Below the pieces are notes generated by a model. It worked only from the letters and a program-made list of their open reading frames with translations, was not told where the DNA came from and made no database searches. A stretch of 64,000 bases of DNA from Staphylococcus arlettae. GTDB lineage: Bacteria; Bacillota; Bacilli; Staphylococcales; Staphylococcaceae. The stretch is taken from NCBI RefSeq assembly GCF_002902345.1, contig NZ_PPQB01000005.1:215702-279701 (forward strand). Reading direction: 5' to 3'. The translations under genes and the position numbers were made by a program. This document shows positions 22,361-30,637 of the stretch, piece by piece (position 1 is the stretch's first letter; each line of letters begins with the position of its first letter).

Positions 22361-22377
22361 TTAAAAGGAGAGATAAT

Positions 22378-23646
22378 ATGATAAATATTCCAAGAGGTAC
22401 ACAGGACATACTTCCTGAAGACACTAAACAATGGCGATATATTGAAAATAAATTAGATGAATTAATGACTTTATATAATTATCAAGAAATTCGTACACCT
22501 ATTTTTGAAAGTACTGAATTATTTGCTCGTGGTGTTGGCGATTCAACTGATGTTGTACAAAAAGAAATGTATACTTTTTTAGATAAAGGCGATCGCAGTA
22601 TTACTTTACGACCTGAAGGTACCGCTGCGGTGGTAAGATCTTATATCGAACATAAAATGCAAGGTGATCCTAACCAACCTGTAAAATTGTATTATAACGG
22701 TCCTATGTTCAGATATGAACGCAAACAAAAAGGACGTTACCGCCAATTTACACAATTTGGCGTTGAGGCAATTGGTGCCGAAAATCCTAGTATTGACGCT
22801 GAAGTTTTAGCTATGGTTATGCATATATATCAATCATTTGGATTAAAACATTTAAAATTAGTTATTAATAGTATCGGTGATGCAGATTCACGCAAAGAAT
22901 ACAATGAAGCATTAGTAAAACATTTTGAACCAGTAATCGGTGACTTTTGTTCAGATTGTCAATCACGTTTACACACTAACCCAATGCGTATTCTTGATTG
23001 TAAAGTCGATAAAGATAAAGAGGCGGTAAAAACTGCACCCCGTATTACCGAATTTTTAAATGCTGAATCAACTAAATATTATGATGAAGTCAAACAACAT
23101 TTAGACAATTTAAATATTCGTTATGAAGAAGATCCTAACTTAGTAAGAGGTTTAGATTATTACACTCATACTGCATTTGAATTAATGATTGATAACCCGA
23201 ATTACGATGGTGCAATAACGACACTTTGTGGTGGTGGACGTTACAATGGTTTACTTGAATTATTAGGCGGTCCAAATAATACTGGTATTGGTTTTGCATT
23301 AAGTATTGAACGCTTATTATTAGCATTAGAAGATGAAGGTATTGAGTTGGATGTTGAAGATGATTTTGATTTATTCATTGTTACGATGGGTCACGAAGCT
23401 GATAACTATGCCGTTAAATTGTTAAATGAACTTCGTCATAATGGTGTGAAAGCTGACAAAGATTATTTGAGCAGAAAAGTGAAAGGCCAAATGAAACAAG
23501 CGGATAGACTACAGGCAAATTATACAATTGTCATCGGTGATCAAGAATTAGAAAATAATGAAATTGATATTAAAGATATGGCTACAGGAAATACAGAAAA
23601 AATTAATTTAGATGAAGTTGTCGCATATTTTAAAAAGAAGGAGTAG
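22378..23646 (+). CDS. hisS: Histidyl-tRNA synthetase
   Basis: HisS charges tRNA-His. The ATG at 22378 follows AAAAGGAGAG and gives 422 aa beginning MINIPRGTQDILPED. A longer in-frame reading from 22327 runs through the T-box terminator and is not a real start. Class II motifs are present: motif 2 MFRYERKQKGRYRQFTQFG, the His-A loop LVRGLDYYTHTAFE and motif 3 GIGFALSIERLLLAL. The C-terminal anticodon-binding domain is complete. aspS follows directly. Confidence 0.97.
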   Translation: MINIPRGTQDILPEDTKQWRYIENKLDELMTLYNYQEIRTPIFESTELFARGVGDSTDVVQKEMYTFLDKGDRSITLRPEGTAAVVRSYIEHKMQGDPNQPVKLYYNGPMFRYERKQKGRYRQFTQFGVEAIGAENPSIDAEVLAMVMHIYQSFGLKHLKLVINSIGDADSRKEYNEALVKHFEPVIGDFCSDCQSRLHTNPMRILDCKVDKDKEAVKTAPRITEFLNAESTKYYDEVKQHLDNLNIRYEEDPNLVRGLDYYTHTAFELMIDNPNYDGAITTLCGGGRYNGLLELLGGPNNTGIGFALSIERLLLALEDEGIELDVEDDFDLFIVTMGHEADNYAVKLLNELRHNGVKADKDYLSRKVKGQMKQADRLQANYTIVIGDQELENNEIDIKDMATGNTEKINLDEVVAYFKKKE

Positions 23647-23652
23647 ATGAAA

Positions 23653-25419
23653 GTGAGTAAGAGAACAACATATTGTGGATTAGTAACAGAAAATTTATTA
23701 GACCAAGAAGTAACATTAAAAGGATGGGTTCATAACCGTAGAGACTTAGGTGGCTTAATATTTATTGATTTAAGAGATAGAGAAGGTTATGTACAAATCG
23801 TCTTTAACCCGTCATTTTCAGAAGAAGCTTTAGCAACAGCTGAATCCGTTAGATCAGAATATGTTGTAGAAGTAACAGGTGTAGTCACAAAACGTGATCC
23901 TGATACAGTAAATCCTAAAATAGCAACAGGACAAGTAGAAGTACAAGTTTCAGAAATTAACATTATTAATAAAGCTGAAACACCACCATTTTCAATTAAT
24001 GAAGAAAATCAAAATGTTGATGAAAATATTCGTTTGAAATATAGATATTTAGATTTACGCCGACAAGAACTTGCGCAAACATTTAAAATGCGTCATCAAA
24101 CAACACGTTCAATTCGTCAGTATTTAGATCAAGACGGCTTTTATGATATAGAAACACCTGTATTAACAAAGTCTACACCAGAAGGAGCACGTGACTACTT
24201 AGTACCTTCACGTGTACATGAAGGAGAATTTTATGCTTTACCACAATCACCACAAATTTTTAAACAATTATTGATGATTAGTGGCTTCGACAAATATTAT
24301 CAAATCGTTAAATGTTTCCGTGATGAAGATTTACGTGCTGACAGACAGCCTGAATTTACACAGGTCGATATTGAAATGAGTTTTGTAGACCAAGAAGATG
24401 TAATGGCAATGGGCGAAGATATGCTGAAAAAAGTTGTAAAAGATGTTAAAGATATTGAATTAACAGAACAATTTCCACGTATGACATATAATGAAGCGAT
24501 GACACGTTTTGGTTCAGATAAACCAGACACTCGTTTTGGTATGGAATTAATTGATGTGTCACAACTTGGACATGATATGGACTTTAAAGTGTTTAAAGAC
24601 GCTGTAAATAACAATGGACAAGTAAAAGCTATAGTGGCAGAAGGTGCGGCAGATCAATATACAAGAAAAGATATTGATGGTTTAACAGAATTTGTAAATA
24701 TCTACGGTGCTAAAGGTTTAGCTTGGGTTAAAGTTGTAGAAGATGGTGTTAACGGTCCAATTGGTCGTTTCTTTGAAGATAGCCATATTGCTACTTTACA
24801 ATCATTAACTGGAGCAAAAGCAGGTGACTTAGTACTTTTCGTAGCTGATAAACCAAATGTAGTTGCTCAAAGTTTAGGTGCTTTACGCTTGAAATTGGCG
24901 AAAGAATTATCACTTATTGACGAATCCAAATTAAACTTCTTATGGGTAACTGATTGGCCACTATTGGAATATGATGAAGATGCAAAACGTTATGTTGCAG
25001 CACATCATCCATTTACATCACCAAAACAAGAAGATATTGCTAAATTATCTGACTCTCCAGAACAAGTACAAGCTAATGCATATGATATTGTACTTAATGG
25101 ATATGAATTAGGTGGTGGCTCAATCAGAATTCATGATGGTGAGTTACAAGCAAAAATGTTTGAAGTGTTAGGATTTACTGAAGAACAAGCTAGAGAACAG
25201 TTTGGCTTCTTATTAGACGCATTTAAATACGGTGCACCACCTCATGGCGGTATCGCATTAGGACTTGATCGTTTAGTTATGTTATTAACGAATAGAACTA
25301 ATCTTAGAGATACAATTGCATTCCCTAAAACAGCTTCAGCTACATGTTTATTAACGGATGCACCAAGTGAAGTTTCAGATAATCAATTAGAAGAATTATC
25401 TTTAAGAATTAGACATTAA
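23653..25419 (+). CDS. aspS: Aspartyl-tRNA synthetase
   Basis: AspS charges tRNA-Asp. I place the start at GTG 23653 (MSKRTTYCG), nine bases after AAGGAG, giving 588 aa and matching the usual staphylococcal start. The in-frame ATG at 23647 would leave only three bases of spacing. It has the N-terminal OB anticodon-binding domain, class II motif 2 ([20 protein letters not shown] at about 217), the bacterial GAD insertion and motif 3 ([13 protein letters not shown]). It is coupled to hisS and so under its T-box. Confidence 0.96.
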   Translation: MSKRTTYCGLVTENLLDQEVTLKGWVHNRRDLGGLIFIDLRDREGYVQIVFNPSFSEEALATAESVRSEYVVEVTGVVTKRDPDTVNPKIATGQVEVQVSEINIINKAETPPFSINEENQNVDENIRLKYRYLDLRRQELAQTFKMRHQTTRSIRQYLDQDGFYDIETPVLTKSTPEGARDYLVPSRVHEGEFYALPQSPQIFKQLLMISGFDKYYQIVKCFRDEDLRADRQPEFTQVDIEMSFVDQEDVMAMGEDMLKKVVKDVKDIELTEQFPRMTYNEAMTRFGSDKPDTRFGMELIDVSQLGHDMDFKVFKDAVNNNGQVKAIVAEGAADQYTRKDIDGLTEFVNIYGAKGLAWVKVVEDGVNGPIGRFFEDSHIATLQSLTGAKAGDLVLFVADKPNVVAQSLGALRLKLAKELSLIDESKLNFLWVTDWPLLEYDEDAKRYVAAHHPFTSPKQEDIAKLSDSPEQVQANAYDIVLNGYELGGGSIRIHDGELQAKMFEVLGFTEEQAREQFGFLLDAFKYGAPPHGGIALGLDRLVMLLTNRTNLRDTIAFPKTASATCLLTDAPSEVSDNQLEELSLRIRH

Positions 25420-25475
25420 TAAATTATATAAGTTTTAATTCTTGCTAATATATAATTATGTGTTATTATTATCTT

Positions 25476-25708
25476 ATAAGGTAGTCATCTGTAGTGTTCG
25501 TAAGTTGCTTTTTAATTTGGGCCTAACACTCTTTGATCAGGGAGCCCAATAGGTTTTCTCATAGCGCACACGCCTCAATTAGGAGGACTTGCAAAATGAG
25601 AAACAGGGCACCCACCTGTATTTAGCAGGCCGAATGATCAAGCTATTATAACTACGACATAAACGGACTCTATCGGTACGCAAGACTTCGGTCTTGCGTA
25701 TTTTTTTG
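25476..25708 (+). ncRNA. ssrS: 6S RNA
   Basis: 6S RNA mimics an open promoter and binds sigma-A RNA polymerase in stationary phase. The region between aspS and tcdA has no ORF but is GC-richer and strongly structured. It ends in a tight terminator, ACGCAAGAC-TTCG-GTCTTGCGT, with a T run (about 25678-25707). A promoter with TTGCTA at 25442-25447 and TATTAT at 25464-25469 precedes it. Position between aspS and the yrvM/tcdA homologue is the same as for bsrA (6S-1) in Bacillus subtilis. Ends are approximate. Confidence 0.82.
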
Positions 25709-25787
25709 TGAATAAAAAATTAAAATCTATGTAAAATTCATGTATAATTATATTTGATAGAAAGTTAAATTTATAAGGAGTTTGATT

Positions 25788-26561
25788 ATGAAGCACCAAT
25801 TTTCGAGAAATGAATTGGCATATGGTCAAGAAGGTTTAGATTTATTAAAAGAACAAACAGTAGTTGTGTTGGGGGTCGGCGGTGTTGGTACTTTTGCAGC
25901 AGAAGCATTAGCTCGTACTAATATTGGACATATCATTTTAATTGATAAAGATGATGTCGATATTACTAATGTTAATCGTCAAATACATGCCTTAACAACA
26001 ACGATTGGTCAAAGTAAAGTTTCCTTAATGGAAGAACGCATTAAATTAATTAATCCTGATTGTAAAGTGACAGCATTGCATATGTTTTATACAGAAGATA
26101 CTTATGAGGATCTTTTTGAAAATTACGATATCGATTATTTTATTGATGCAAGTGACACAATTATGTATAAAGTCCATTTGATGAAAGAATGTTTAGAGCG
26201 TAATATCAAAGTGATTTCTAGCATGGGTGCAGCTAACAAAATTGACCCTACACGTTTTGTAATTGAAGATATTTCTAAAACACATACAGATCCTATCGCT
26301 AAAATCATTAGAAGAAAATTAAAAAAATTAGGTATTACAAAAGGTGTACCAGTAGTATTTTCAGATGAAAGTCCACTCGTTATTAGAGAAGACGTAAAAG
26401 AAACTGTTGGTGATGCTAATGCACCGACTAGAAAAGGACAAATGCCACCGTCTTCGAATGCATTTGTACCAAGTGTTGTTGGCCTAATTTGTGCAAGTTA
26501 TGTCATTAATGATATTTTAAGTGATATCCCTGTGACACGTATTAAAGATAAAGGACAATAG
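25788..26561 (+). CDS. tcdA: tRNA threonylcarbamoyladenosine dehydratase TcdA
   Basis: TcdA cyclises t6A37 of tRNA to ct6A in an ATP-dependent reaction. The ATG at 25788 follows AAGGAG and gives 257 aa starting MKHQFSRNELAYGQEGLDLL. The E1/ThiF-type nucleotide-binding motif VLGVGGVGTFAAEALAR (about 26-42), DKDDVDITNVNRQ (about 50-62) and the C-terminal PPSSNAFVPSVVG are typical. The older name is YrvM. No CsdA/CsdE partner is nearby. Confidence 0.92.
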   Translation: MKHQFSRNELAYGQEGLDLLKEQTVVVLGVGGVGTFAAEALARTNIGHIILIDKDDVDITNVNRQIHALTTTIGQSKVSLMEERIKLINPDCKVTALHMFYTEDTYEDLFENYDIDYFIDASDTIMYKVHLMKECLERNIKVISSMGAANKIDPTRFVIEDISKTHTDPIAKIIRRKLKKLGITKGVPVVFSDESPLVIREDVKETVGDANAPTRKGQMPPSSNAFVPSVVGLICASYVINDILSDIPVTRIKDKGQ

Positions 26562-26639
26562 TAGCAGGTTCGGTGCTATTTAGTGTACAAAACATACACT
26601 TACAAATTTTTTGCTGTTGATTTTGTTATTGTAATGCTA

Positions 26640-26692
26640 AAAAATATGAAGGTGGAATAACATTGATTTGTTCCACCTTCATTTCATATTGG
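26640..26692. terminator. Terminator hairpin after tcdA
   Basis: GAAGGTGGAA pairs with TTCCACCTTC, extended outward by AATATGAA/TTCATATT, with a modest T content after it. Confidence 0.7.
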
Positions 26693-26756
26693 TAGTAGCT
26701 GACTGTATTGAAACTGTGCTTCAAATCAAGATTTTTTCAATGCTAGTCATCATTTC

Positions 26757-26849
26757 CGACTTTGTTGGCAGTTTTTATGCACGCTTTCCGCGGGCACTGC
26801 CTCAGCCTGTAGTCTTCGGCAAGTGCGAGTCGGCATAAGTCACTGCCAA
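26757..26849. repeat. Dispersed intergenic repeat, copy 1
   Basis: One of four copies in this window of an element of about 95-115 bp. It is framed by TTGGCAGT (26765-26772) and ACTGCCAA (26842-26849), a perfect 8-bp terminal inverted repeat in this copy. Shared inner blocks are ACGCTTTCCGCGGGCACTG, AGCCTGTAGTCTTCGGC and GAGTCGGCATAAGTCACTG. Compared with copy 2 it lacks about eleven bases (the TATTCCCGCAG block). Confidence 0.8.
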
Positions 26850-26884
26850 TACTATACAAAAGCCTTAATATGACAAAAGTTTAA

Positions 26885-27000
26885 CGACAAAGTTTTCGAC
26901 TTTGTTGGCAGTTTTTATGTACGCTTTACGTAGGCACTGTCTTAGCTTGTAGTCTTCGGCGAGTGCTATTCCCGCAGGAGTCGCACAAGTCGCTGTTAAT
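26885..27000. repeat. Dispersed intergenic repeat, copy 2
   Basis: This copy lies in direct orientation 35 bases after copy 1. It begins with a small hairpin, ACAAAGT-TTTCG-ACTTTGT, then TTGGCAGT at 26905-26912, and contains the full TATTCCCGCAGGAGTCG block. Its right end has decayed to GCTGTTAA. Confidence 0.8.
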
Positions 27001-27025
27001 AGGACTTGAAAAATAATATAAATAG

Positions 27026-27061
27026 AAATAAACCTTCACAGTATAGTGAAGGTTTATTTTT
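27026..27061. terminator. Bidirectional terminator at the 3' end of rarA
   Basis: AAATAAACCTTCAC pairs with GTGAAGGTTTATTT around AGTATA. On the minus strand it overlaps the last codons of rarA, and T-rich flanks occur on both sides. Confidence 0.8.
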
Positions 27062-28328
27062 GTTGGTTTTGTGTTATATTGTCGAAGATTTGTTTGAATT
27101 GTTGTTCACTTTTGGAAGTAGTTTTGGGTTCATAATATATTTTATTTTTTAATTTATCAGGTAGATATTGCTGCGCAACAAAACCATTATCATAATTATG
27201 TGGATATTTATAACCAATTGCACGACCGAGTTCTTTAGCTCCACTATAATGACCATCTTTTAAATGATTAGGAACTTGTCCTGCATAGCCTTTACGTATA
27301 TCTGAAAGGGCATGGTCAATTGCTGTAATACCTGAGTTTGATTTTGGAGATAAGCATAATTCAATGACTGCTTGGCTTAATGGAATTCGTGCTTCAGGGA
27401 ATCCTAGCCTTTCAGCTGCTTCAATTGCTGCTAATGTACGTTGACCTGCATTAGGTGACGCTAAGCCTACATCTTCATAACTAATAACTAGTAAACGTCT
27501 AGCTATTGTTGGTAAGTCTCCAGCTTCAATAAGTCGCGCGAGATAATGCAAAGCTGCATTAACGTCACTACCTCTAATAGATTTCTGGAAAGCACTCATT
27601 ACATCGTAGTGCATATCACCATCTTTATCACTTAAAAATGCCCCTCTTTGAAGACAATCTTTTGCATCTTGTAACGTAATATGTCGTCCATGTTCTGATG
27701 TTTCTGAACTTAAAACTGCTAATTCTAAAGCGTTTAAAGCGCTTCTCACATCACCTTGACTCTGGGTTGAAAAATATATCAAAGCATCTTCATCTATAGT
27801 GGGCGCATAAGATTTTAATCCATTTATTTCATCATCTAGTGCACGTTCTAATGCCAAACGAATATCATCTTCGTTTAAAGGATAAAGTTCGAAAATTTGA
27901 GCTCTTGATCTAATAGCAGGATTAATCGCATGATATGGATTTGATGTAGTTGCACCAATTAATACTATTTTGCCATTTTCTAAATGTGGTAATAGAAAAT
28001 CTTGCTTTGTTTTGTCTAATCTATGAATTTCATCCAACAATAAAATGACTTGACCAGACATTTTCGCTTCTTCAACTACCATTTGCATATCTTTTTTAGA
28101 ATTGGAAACTGCATTTAATTGTCTGAACTTATACTGTGTACTTCCAGCAATTGCTTTAGCTATACTAGTTTTACCAATGCCTGGAGGGCCATAGAAAATC
28201 ATGGAAGATAAACGTTTAGTATCAACCATTCTTCTAATTATCCCTCTAGAACCTACTAAATGTTGTTGTGAGATGATTTCATCTATATTATTGGGACGCA
28301 TTCTAGCCGCTAATGGTTCATTTGTCAC
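27054..28328 (-). CDS. rarA: Replication-associated recombination protein RarA (MgsA)
   Basis: RarA is an AAA+ clamp-loader-like ATPase acting at stalled replication forks. I prefer the GTG at 28328 (MTNEPLAARMRPNN), eight bases after AAAGGTG, giving 424 aa; a GTG at 28337 overlaps that site. Walker A FYGPPGIGKTS (about 46-56), Walker B LLLDEIHR and sensor ATTSNPYHAIN are followed by the helical tetramerisation domain. It is divergent from cymR, a Firmicute arrangement, and close to aspS and tcdA as in Bacillus. Confidence 0.94.
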   Translation of the reverse strand: MTNEPLAARMRPNNIDEIISQQHLVGSRGIIRRMVDTKRLSSMIFYGPPGIGKTSIAKAIAGSTQYKFRQLNAVSNSKKDMQMVVEEAKMSGQVILLLDEIHRLDKTKQDFLLPHLENGKIVLIGATTSNPYHAINPAIRSRAQIFELYPLNEDDIRLALERALDDEINGLKSYAPTIDEDALIYFSTQSQGDVRSALNALELAVLSSETSEHGRHITLQDAKDCLQRGAFLSDKDGDMHYDVMSAFQKSIRGSDVNAALHYLARLIEAGDLPTIARRLLVISYEDVGLASPNAGQRTLAAIEAAERLGFPEARIPLSQAVIELCLSPKSNSGITAIDHALSDIRKGYAGQVPNHLKDGHYSGAKELGRAIGYKYPHNYDNGFVAQQYLPDKLKNKIYYEPKTTSKSEQQFKQIFDNITQNQQK

Positions 28329-28414
28329 ATCATTCACACCTTTCTAATATTATATTAACGTAAAAAATGATAAAATGGGAATAAATAAGTAGACGAATTA
28401 AGTGAGGTTATACA

Positions 28415-28834
28415 ATGAAAATATCAACAAAAGGAAGATATGGATTAACATTAATGATATCTTTAGCTAAAAAGCAAGGACAGGGATGTGTATCCTTAAA
28501 ATCAATCGCTGAAGAAAATAACTTAAGTGACTTATATTTAGAACAACTTGTTGGCCCGTTAAGAAATGCTGGCCTTATTAGAAGTGTACGTGGTGCTAAA
28601 GGTGGCTACCAACTAAGAGTGCCTGCTGAAGAAATCAGTGCTGGTGATATTATAAGGTTGTTAGAAGGTCCTATAACATTTGTAGAAAGTATTGAATCTG
28701 AACCACCTGCCCAAAAGCAATTATGGATACGTATGAGAGATGCTGTGAGAGAAGTTTTAGATAATACGACGTTGCAATATTTAGCAGATTATAAAGAAAC
28801 AAATAATTTAGATGGCTACATGTTTTATATCTAA
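28415..28834 (+). CDS. cymR: Rrf2-type cysteine metabolism repressor CymR
   Basis: CymR represses cysteine uptake and synthesis genes together with the O-acetylserine thiol-lyase CysK. The 139-aa product has the N-terminal winged helix MKISTKGRYGLTLMISLA with recognition segment LSDLYLEQLVGPLRNAGLIRSVRGAKGGYQL (given as features, residues about 33-63). It lacks the three-cysteine Fe-S motif of IscR, as expected for CymR. In Bacillus it is followed directly by iscS and mnmA; here those lie 3.5 kb downstream, beyond inserted genes. Confidence 0.92.
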   Translation: MKISTKGRYGLTLMISLAKKQGQGCVSLKSIAEENNLSDLYLEQLVGPLRNAGLIRSVRGAKGGYQLRVPAEEISAGDIIRLLEGPITFVESIESEPPAQKQLWIRMRDAVREVLDNTTLQYLADYKETNNLDGYMFYI

Positions 28835-28856
28835 TCAAATAAATTATTATTTTTAT

Positions 28857-28881
28857 GTTTAATAATACTATGTAGTGGTAT
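28857..28881 (+). promoter_or_regulatory. Candidate sigma-B promoter before csbD
   Basis: GTTTAA (28857-28862) and TGGTAT (28876-28881) are 13 bases apart. The staphylococcal sigma-B consensus is GTTTAA, 12-15 bases, GGGTAT, so one base of twelve differs. The start codon of csbD is 35 bases downstream of the -10. Confidence 0.6.
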
Positions 28882-28915
28882 AACTGTAACATGTATCGAT
28901 GAAGGAGGTAATTAC

Positions 28916-29098
28916 ATGGCTGATGAAAGCAAGGTAGAACAAGCCAAAGGTAACATCAAAGAAACAGTCGGTAATGTGACAGATAATAAAGACCTTGAAA
29001 ATGAAGGAAAAGAAGATAAAACTTCTGGCAAGGCAAAAGAAGTAGTGGAAAATGCTAAAAATAAAGCAAATGAAGCAATTGATAAATTAAAAAAATAA
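28916..29098 (+). CDS. csbD: CsbD-family stress protein
   Basis: The 60-aa, very hydrophilic protein has the CsbD pattern: [27 protein letters not shown], then a second GKAKE-type helix. In Bacillus, CsbD is a sigma-B-controlled general stress protein of unknown biochemistry. A very strong AAGGAGG lies before the ATG and a sigma-B-type promoter lies upstream, which fits stress induction. Another small helical protein gene follows after 31 bases. Confidence 0.88.
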   Translation: MADESKVEQAKGNIKETVGNVTDNKDLENEGKEDKTSGKAKEVVENAKNKANEAIDKLKK

Positions 29099-29129
29099 AC
29101 TTATATTAAATTGAAAGGGGCTATTAAAA

Positions 29130-29291
29130 ATGGCTGAAAATTTCTTAAATAAAGCAAAAGATGCTGCTAAAAGCGTATCTGATAAACTAAAAAATGTTGA
29201 TAACGAAAAAGCACAACAAGCGAGTGAACAAATCGATAAATTCACTGGCGGCAATAAAGAAGATAACAACGATAATAAAGATGAGAAATAA
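29130..29291 (+). CDS. Small amphipathic helical protein, unknown function (53 aa)
   Basis: The ORF starts at ATG 29130 after GAAAGGGG and ends at TAA just before a strong terminator. The product (MAENFLNKAKDAAKSVSDK onward) is a Lys/Ala/Asp-rich amphipathic helix of about 40 residues with an acidic, Asn-rich tail. The pattern faintly resembles Rv0909/MT0933-type antitoxin-like proteins, but no toxin gene is adjacent. It probably shares the sigma-B-type transcript with csbD. Function unknown. Confidence 0.65.
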   Translation: MAENFLNKAKDAAKSVSDKLKNVDNEKAQQASEQIDKFTGGNKEDNNDNKDEK

Positions 29292-29293
29292 TA

Positions 29294-29326
29294 AAAAGCA
29301 ATACCTACGTGGTATTGCTTTTTTGT
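29294..29326 (+). terminator. Rho-independent terminator
   Basis: AAAAGCAATACC pairs with GGTATTGCTTTT around TACGT, followed by T residues. It separates the csbD unit from the minus-strand monooxygenase and may serve both. Confidence 0.9.
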
Positions 29327-29330
29327 TATT

Positions 29331-30341
29331 TTAATTGCTGTTGTTTACTTTAGAAATTACATTATTTAAGCGTTTATAGGAAGCGAGTTGTTCTTGTTGG
29401 TCGTAAACATAACTTATAGCCATTAATTCATCAATGTCACCATGCTCTTGCATAAATGATTCTAATTTAGCTTGCACAGTTGCTTCAGACCCAACTAAAG
29501 ATTGCTCCATACGCTGTTTAGCTAATTCAAATTCACGAGGTGTTAAAATACCTTGTAAGTCATCAGTAGGAGGTTGAACCGGTTGCATTCTTCCACGTGT
29601 TACACTAACCATGACTTGTGCTTGTGTAGTAGCTAAAAATTCTGCTTGTTCATCAGTTTCTGCGACAATTGCATTTAAGCAAACAATCATATAAGGTTCA
29701 GCTAAATACTCTGATGGTTCAAATAATTCTTTGTAGATTTGTATTGCTTCATGCATTTGTTGAGGCGCAAAATGACCGGCAAATACATAAGGTAACCCTT
29801 TACGCGCTGCTAGATGTGCAGAATCTGTTGATGACCCTAGAATATATAGTGGCACATTTTTATCGACAGCTGGGTAAGCACGAACGTAGCTTTGTTTATT
29901 TCCTGGTCCAAAATAAGTAGCTAGCTGTTCTACTTCTTCTGGAAATTCATAAACACCATTATGTTGGTCTCTTCTTAATGCGCTTGCAGTCATCATATCC
30001 GTGCCAGGTGCACGTCCTAAACCTAAATCTACACGATCTGGGAAAACAGTTTCCATCGTACCAAATTGTTCTGCGACAACTAGTGGTGCATGGTTAGGTA
30101 ACATAATACCACCAGAACCTACACGGATACGTTTGGTATGTTCTAATGTGTGTTGTATTAGTAACGCTGTTGCTGAACTAACTAAATTAGGTGCATTATG
30201 ATGTTCTGCAATCCAATAGCGTTCATAACCTAAGTCTTCTAAATTTTGTGCTAGTGATACCATGTCACTGATAGCATCTTTATCTGTTTGGCCTTCTCTT
30301 ATAGGAACCAAGTTTAATGCTGAAAGTTTTATATTAGGCAT
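29331..30341 (-). CDS. Luciferase-like (LLM) flavin-dependent monooxygenase
   Basis: The 336-aa protein belongs to the bacterial luciferase superfamily (MsnO8/alkanal-type LLM oxidoreductases). It begins [18 protein letters not shown] and shows [17 protein letters not shown], the FMN-site strand [26 protein letters not shown] (about 72-97) and [21 protein letters not shown] lies before the ATG on the minus strand. Its substrate is unknown. It is convergent with the csbD unit and divergent from the ABC-F gene, inside the stretch that separates cymR from iscS. Confidence 0.85.
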   Translation of the reverse strand: MPNIKLSALNLVPIREGQTDKDAISDMVSLAQNLEDLGYERYWIAEHHNAPNLVSSATALLIQHTLEHTKRIRVGSGGIMLPNHAPLVVAEQFGTMETVFPDRVDLGLGRAPGTDMMTASALRRDQHNGVYEFPEEVEQLATYFGPGNKQSYVRAYPAVDKNVPLYILGSSTDSAHLAARKGLPYVFAGHFAPQQMHEAIQIYKELFEPSEYLAEPYMIVCLNAIVAETDEQAEFLATTQAQVMVSVTRGRMQPVQPPTDDLQGILTPREFELAKQRMEQSLVGSEATVQAKLESFMQEHGDIDELMAISYVYDQQEQLASYKRLNNVISKVNNSN

Positions 30342-30402
30342 TGCTCGTTGTCTCCTCCTTTAATTATGTTCGTATTGCTCAGTATATCAGTCCAACTTCT
30401 GC

Positions 30403-30431
30403 TTGCGTAAAATTATGCTCACTGCTATAAT
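30403..30431 (+). promoter_or_regulatory. Promoter of the ABC-F gene
   Basis: TTGCGT (30403-30408) and a perfect TATAAT (30426-30431) are 17 bases apart, so transcription would start near 30438. This leaves a leader of about 190 nt before the ABC-F start codon. Confidence 0.7.
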
Positions 30432-30469
30432 ATAGTAAATTTAAAACGTTAGGTGGCCTTATTAAGACA

Positions 30470-30550
30470 ATGGATAAATCTCATAAGCAATTTAAACAAC
30501 AACAAATCTATACAAAAATCGCGCTAGTTGGGATGTCTCTGTCTTTTTAA
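30470..30550 (+). CDS. Putative leader peptide of the ABC-F gene (26 aa)
   Basis: A 26-codon ORF (MDKSHKQFKQQQIYTKIALVGMSLSF) lies inside the long leader. AGGTGG at 30451-30456 is its possible ribosome site, though the 13-base spacing is long. Its last codons (30533-30540) form one arm of a helix that competes with sequestration of the ABC-F start codon. This is what a translational attenuation peptide would do. It may have no function as a protein. Confidence 0.5.
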   Translation: MDKSHKQFKQQQIYTKIALVGMSLSF

Positions 30551-30637
30551 GTATGTAGCAATACTAAATAAATATCGTTATCAAACGAATAGAGACATTA
30601 CAGCTTTGCGTTAAAAGAGGAGAAGTGTAATGTCTTT
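30533..30637 (+). promoter_or_regulatory. Attenuator with two mutually exclusive helices before the ABC-F gene
   Basis: Segment 30591-30602 (AGAGACATTACA) can pair with 30626-30637 (TGTAATGTCTTT) over 12 bp with one G-U. This helix buries the ABC-F start codon at 30630 and puts its ribosome site in the loop. The same segment (30591-30598) can instead pair perfectly with ATGTCTCT at 30533-30540, the end of the leader ORF, freeing the start. A ribosome held early in the leader would favour the second form. The pairings are seen in the sequence; the switching is inferred. Confidence 0.65.

Noticed and set aside
22327-22377. Upstream in-frame extension of hisS
   Set aside because: It reads through the T-box terminator; a strong ribosome site and the family start are at 22378.
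26757-27000. STAR repeats of Staphylococcus aureus
   Set aside because: The GC-rich TGTTGGGGCCC core of STAR elements is absent; these are a different repeat family.
26757-27000. CRISPR array
   Set aside because: There are only two adjacent long copies with diverged interiors and no regular short repeats or spacers; no cas genes occur in the window.
29130-29291. Toxin-antitoxin antitoxin gene
   Set aside because: The resemblance to MT0933-type proteins is only compositional and no toxin gene is next to it.
30470-30550. Leader ORF as an independent functional small protein
   Set aside because: Its ribosome site is poorly spaced and its 3' end has an evident RNA-pairing role, so a regulatory leader is more likely.
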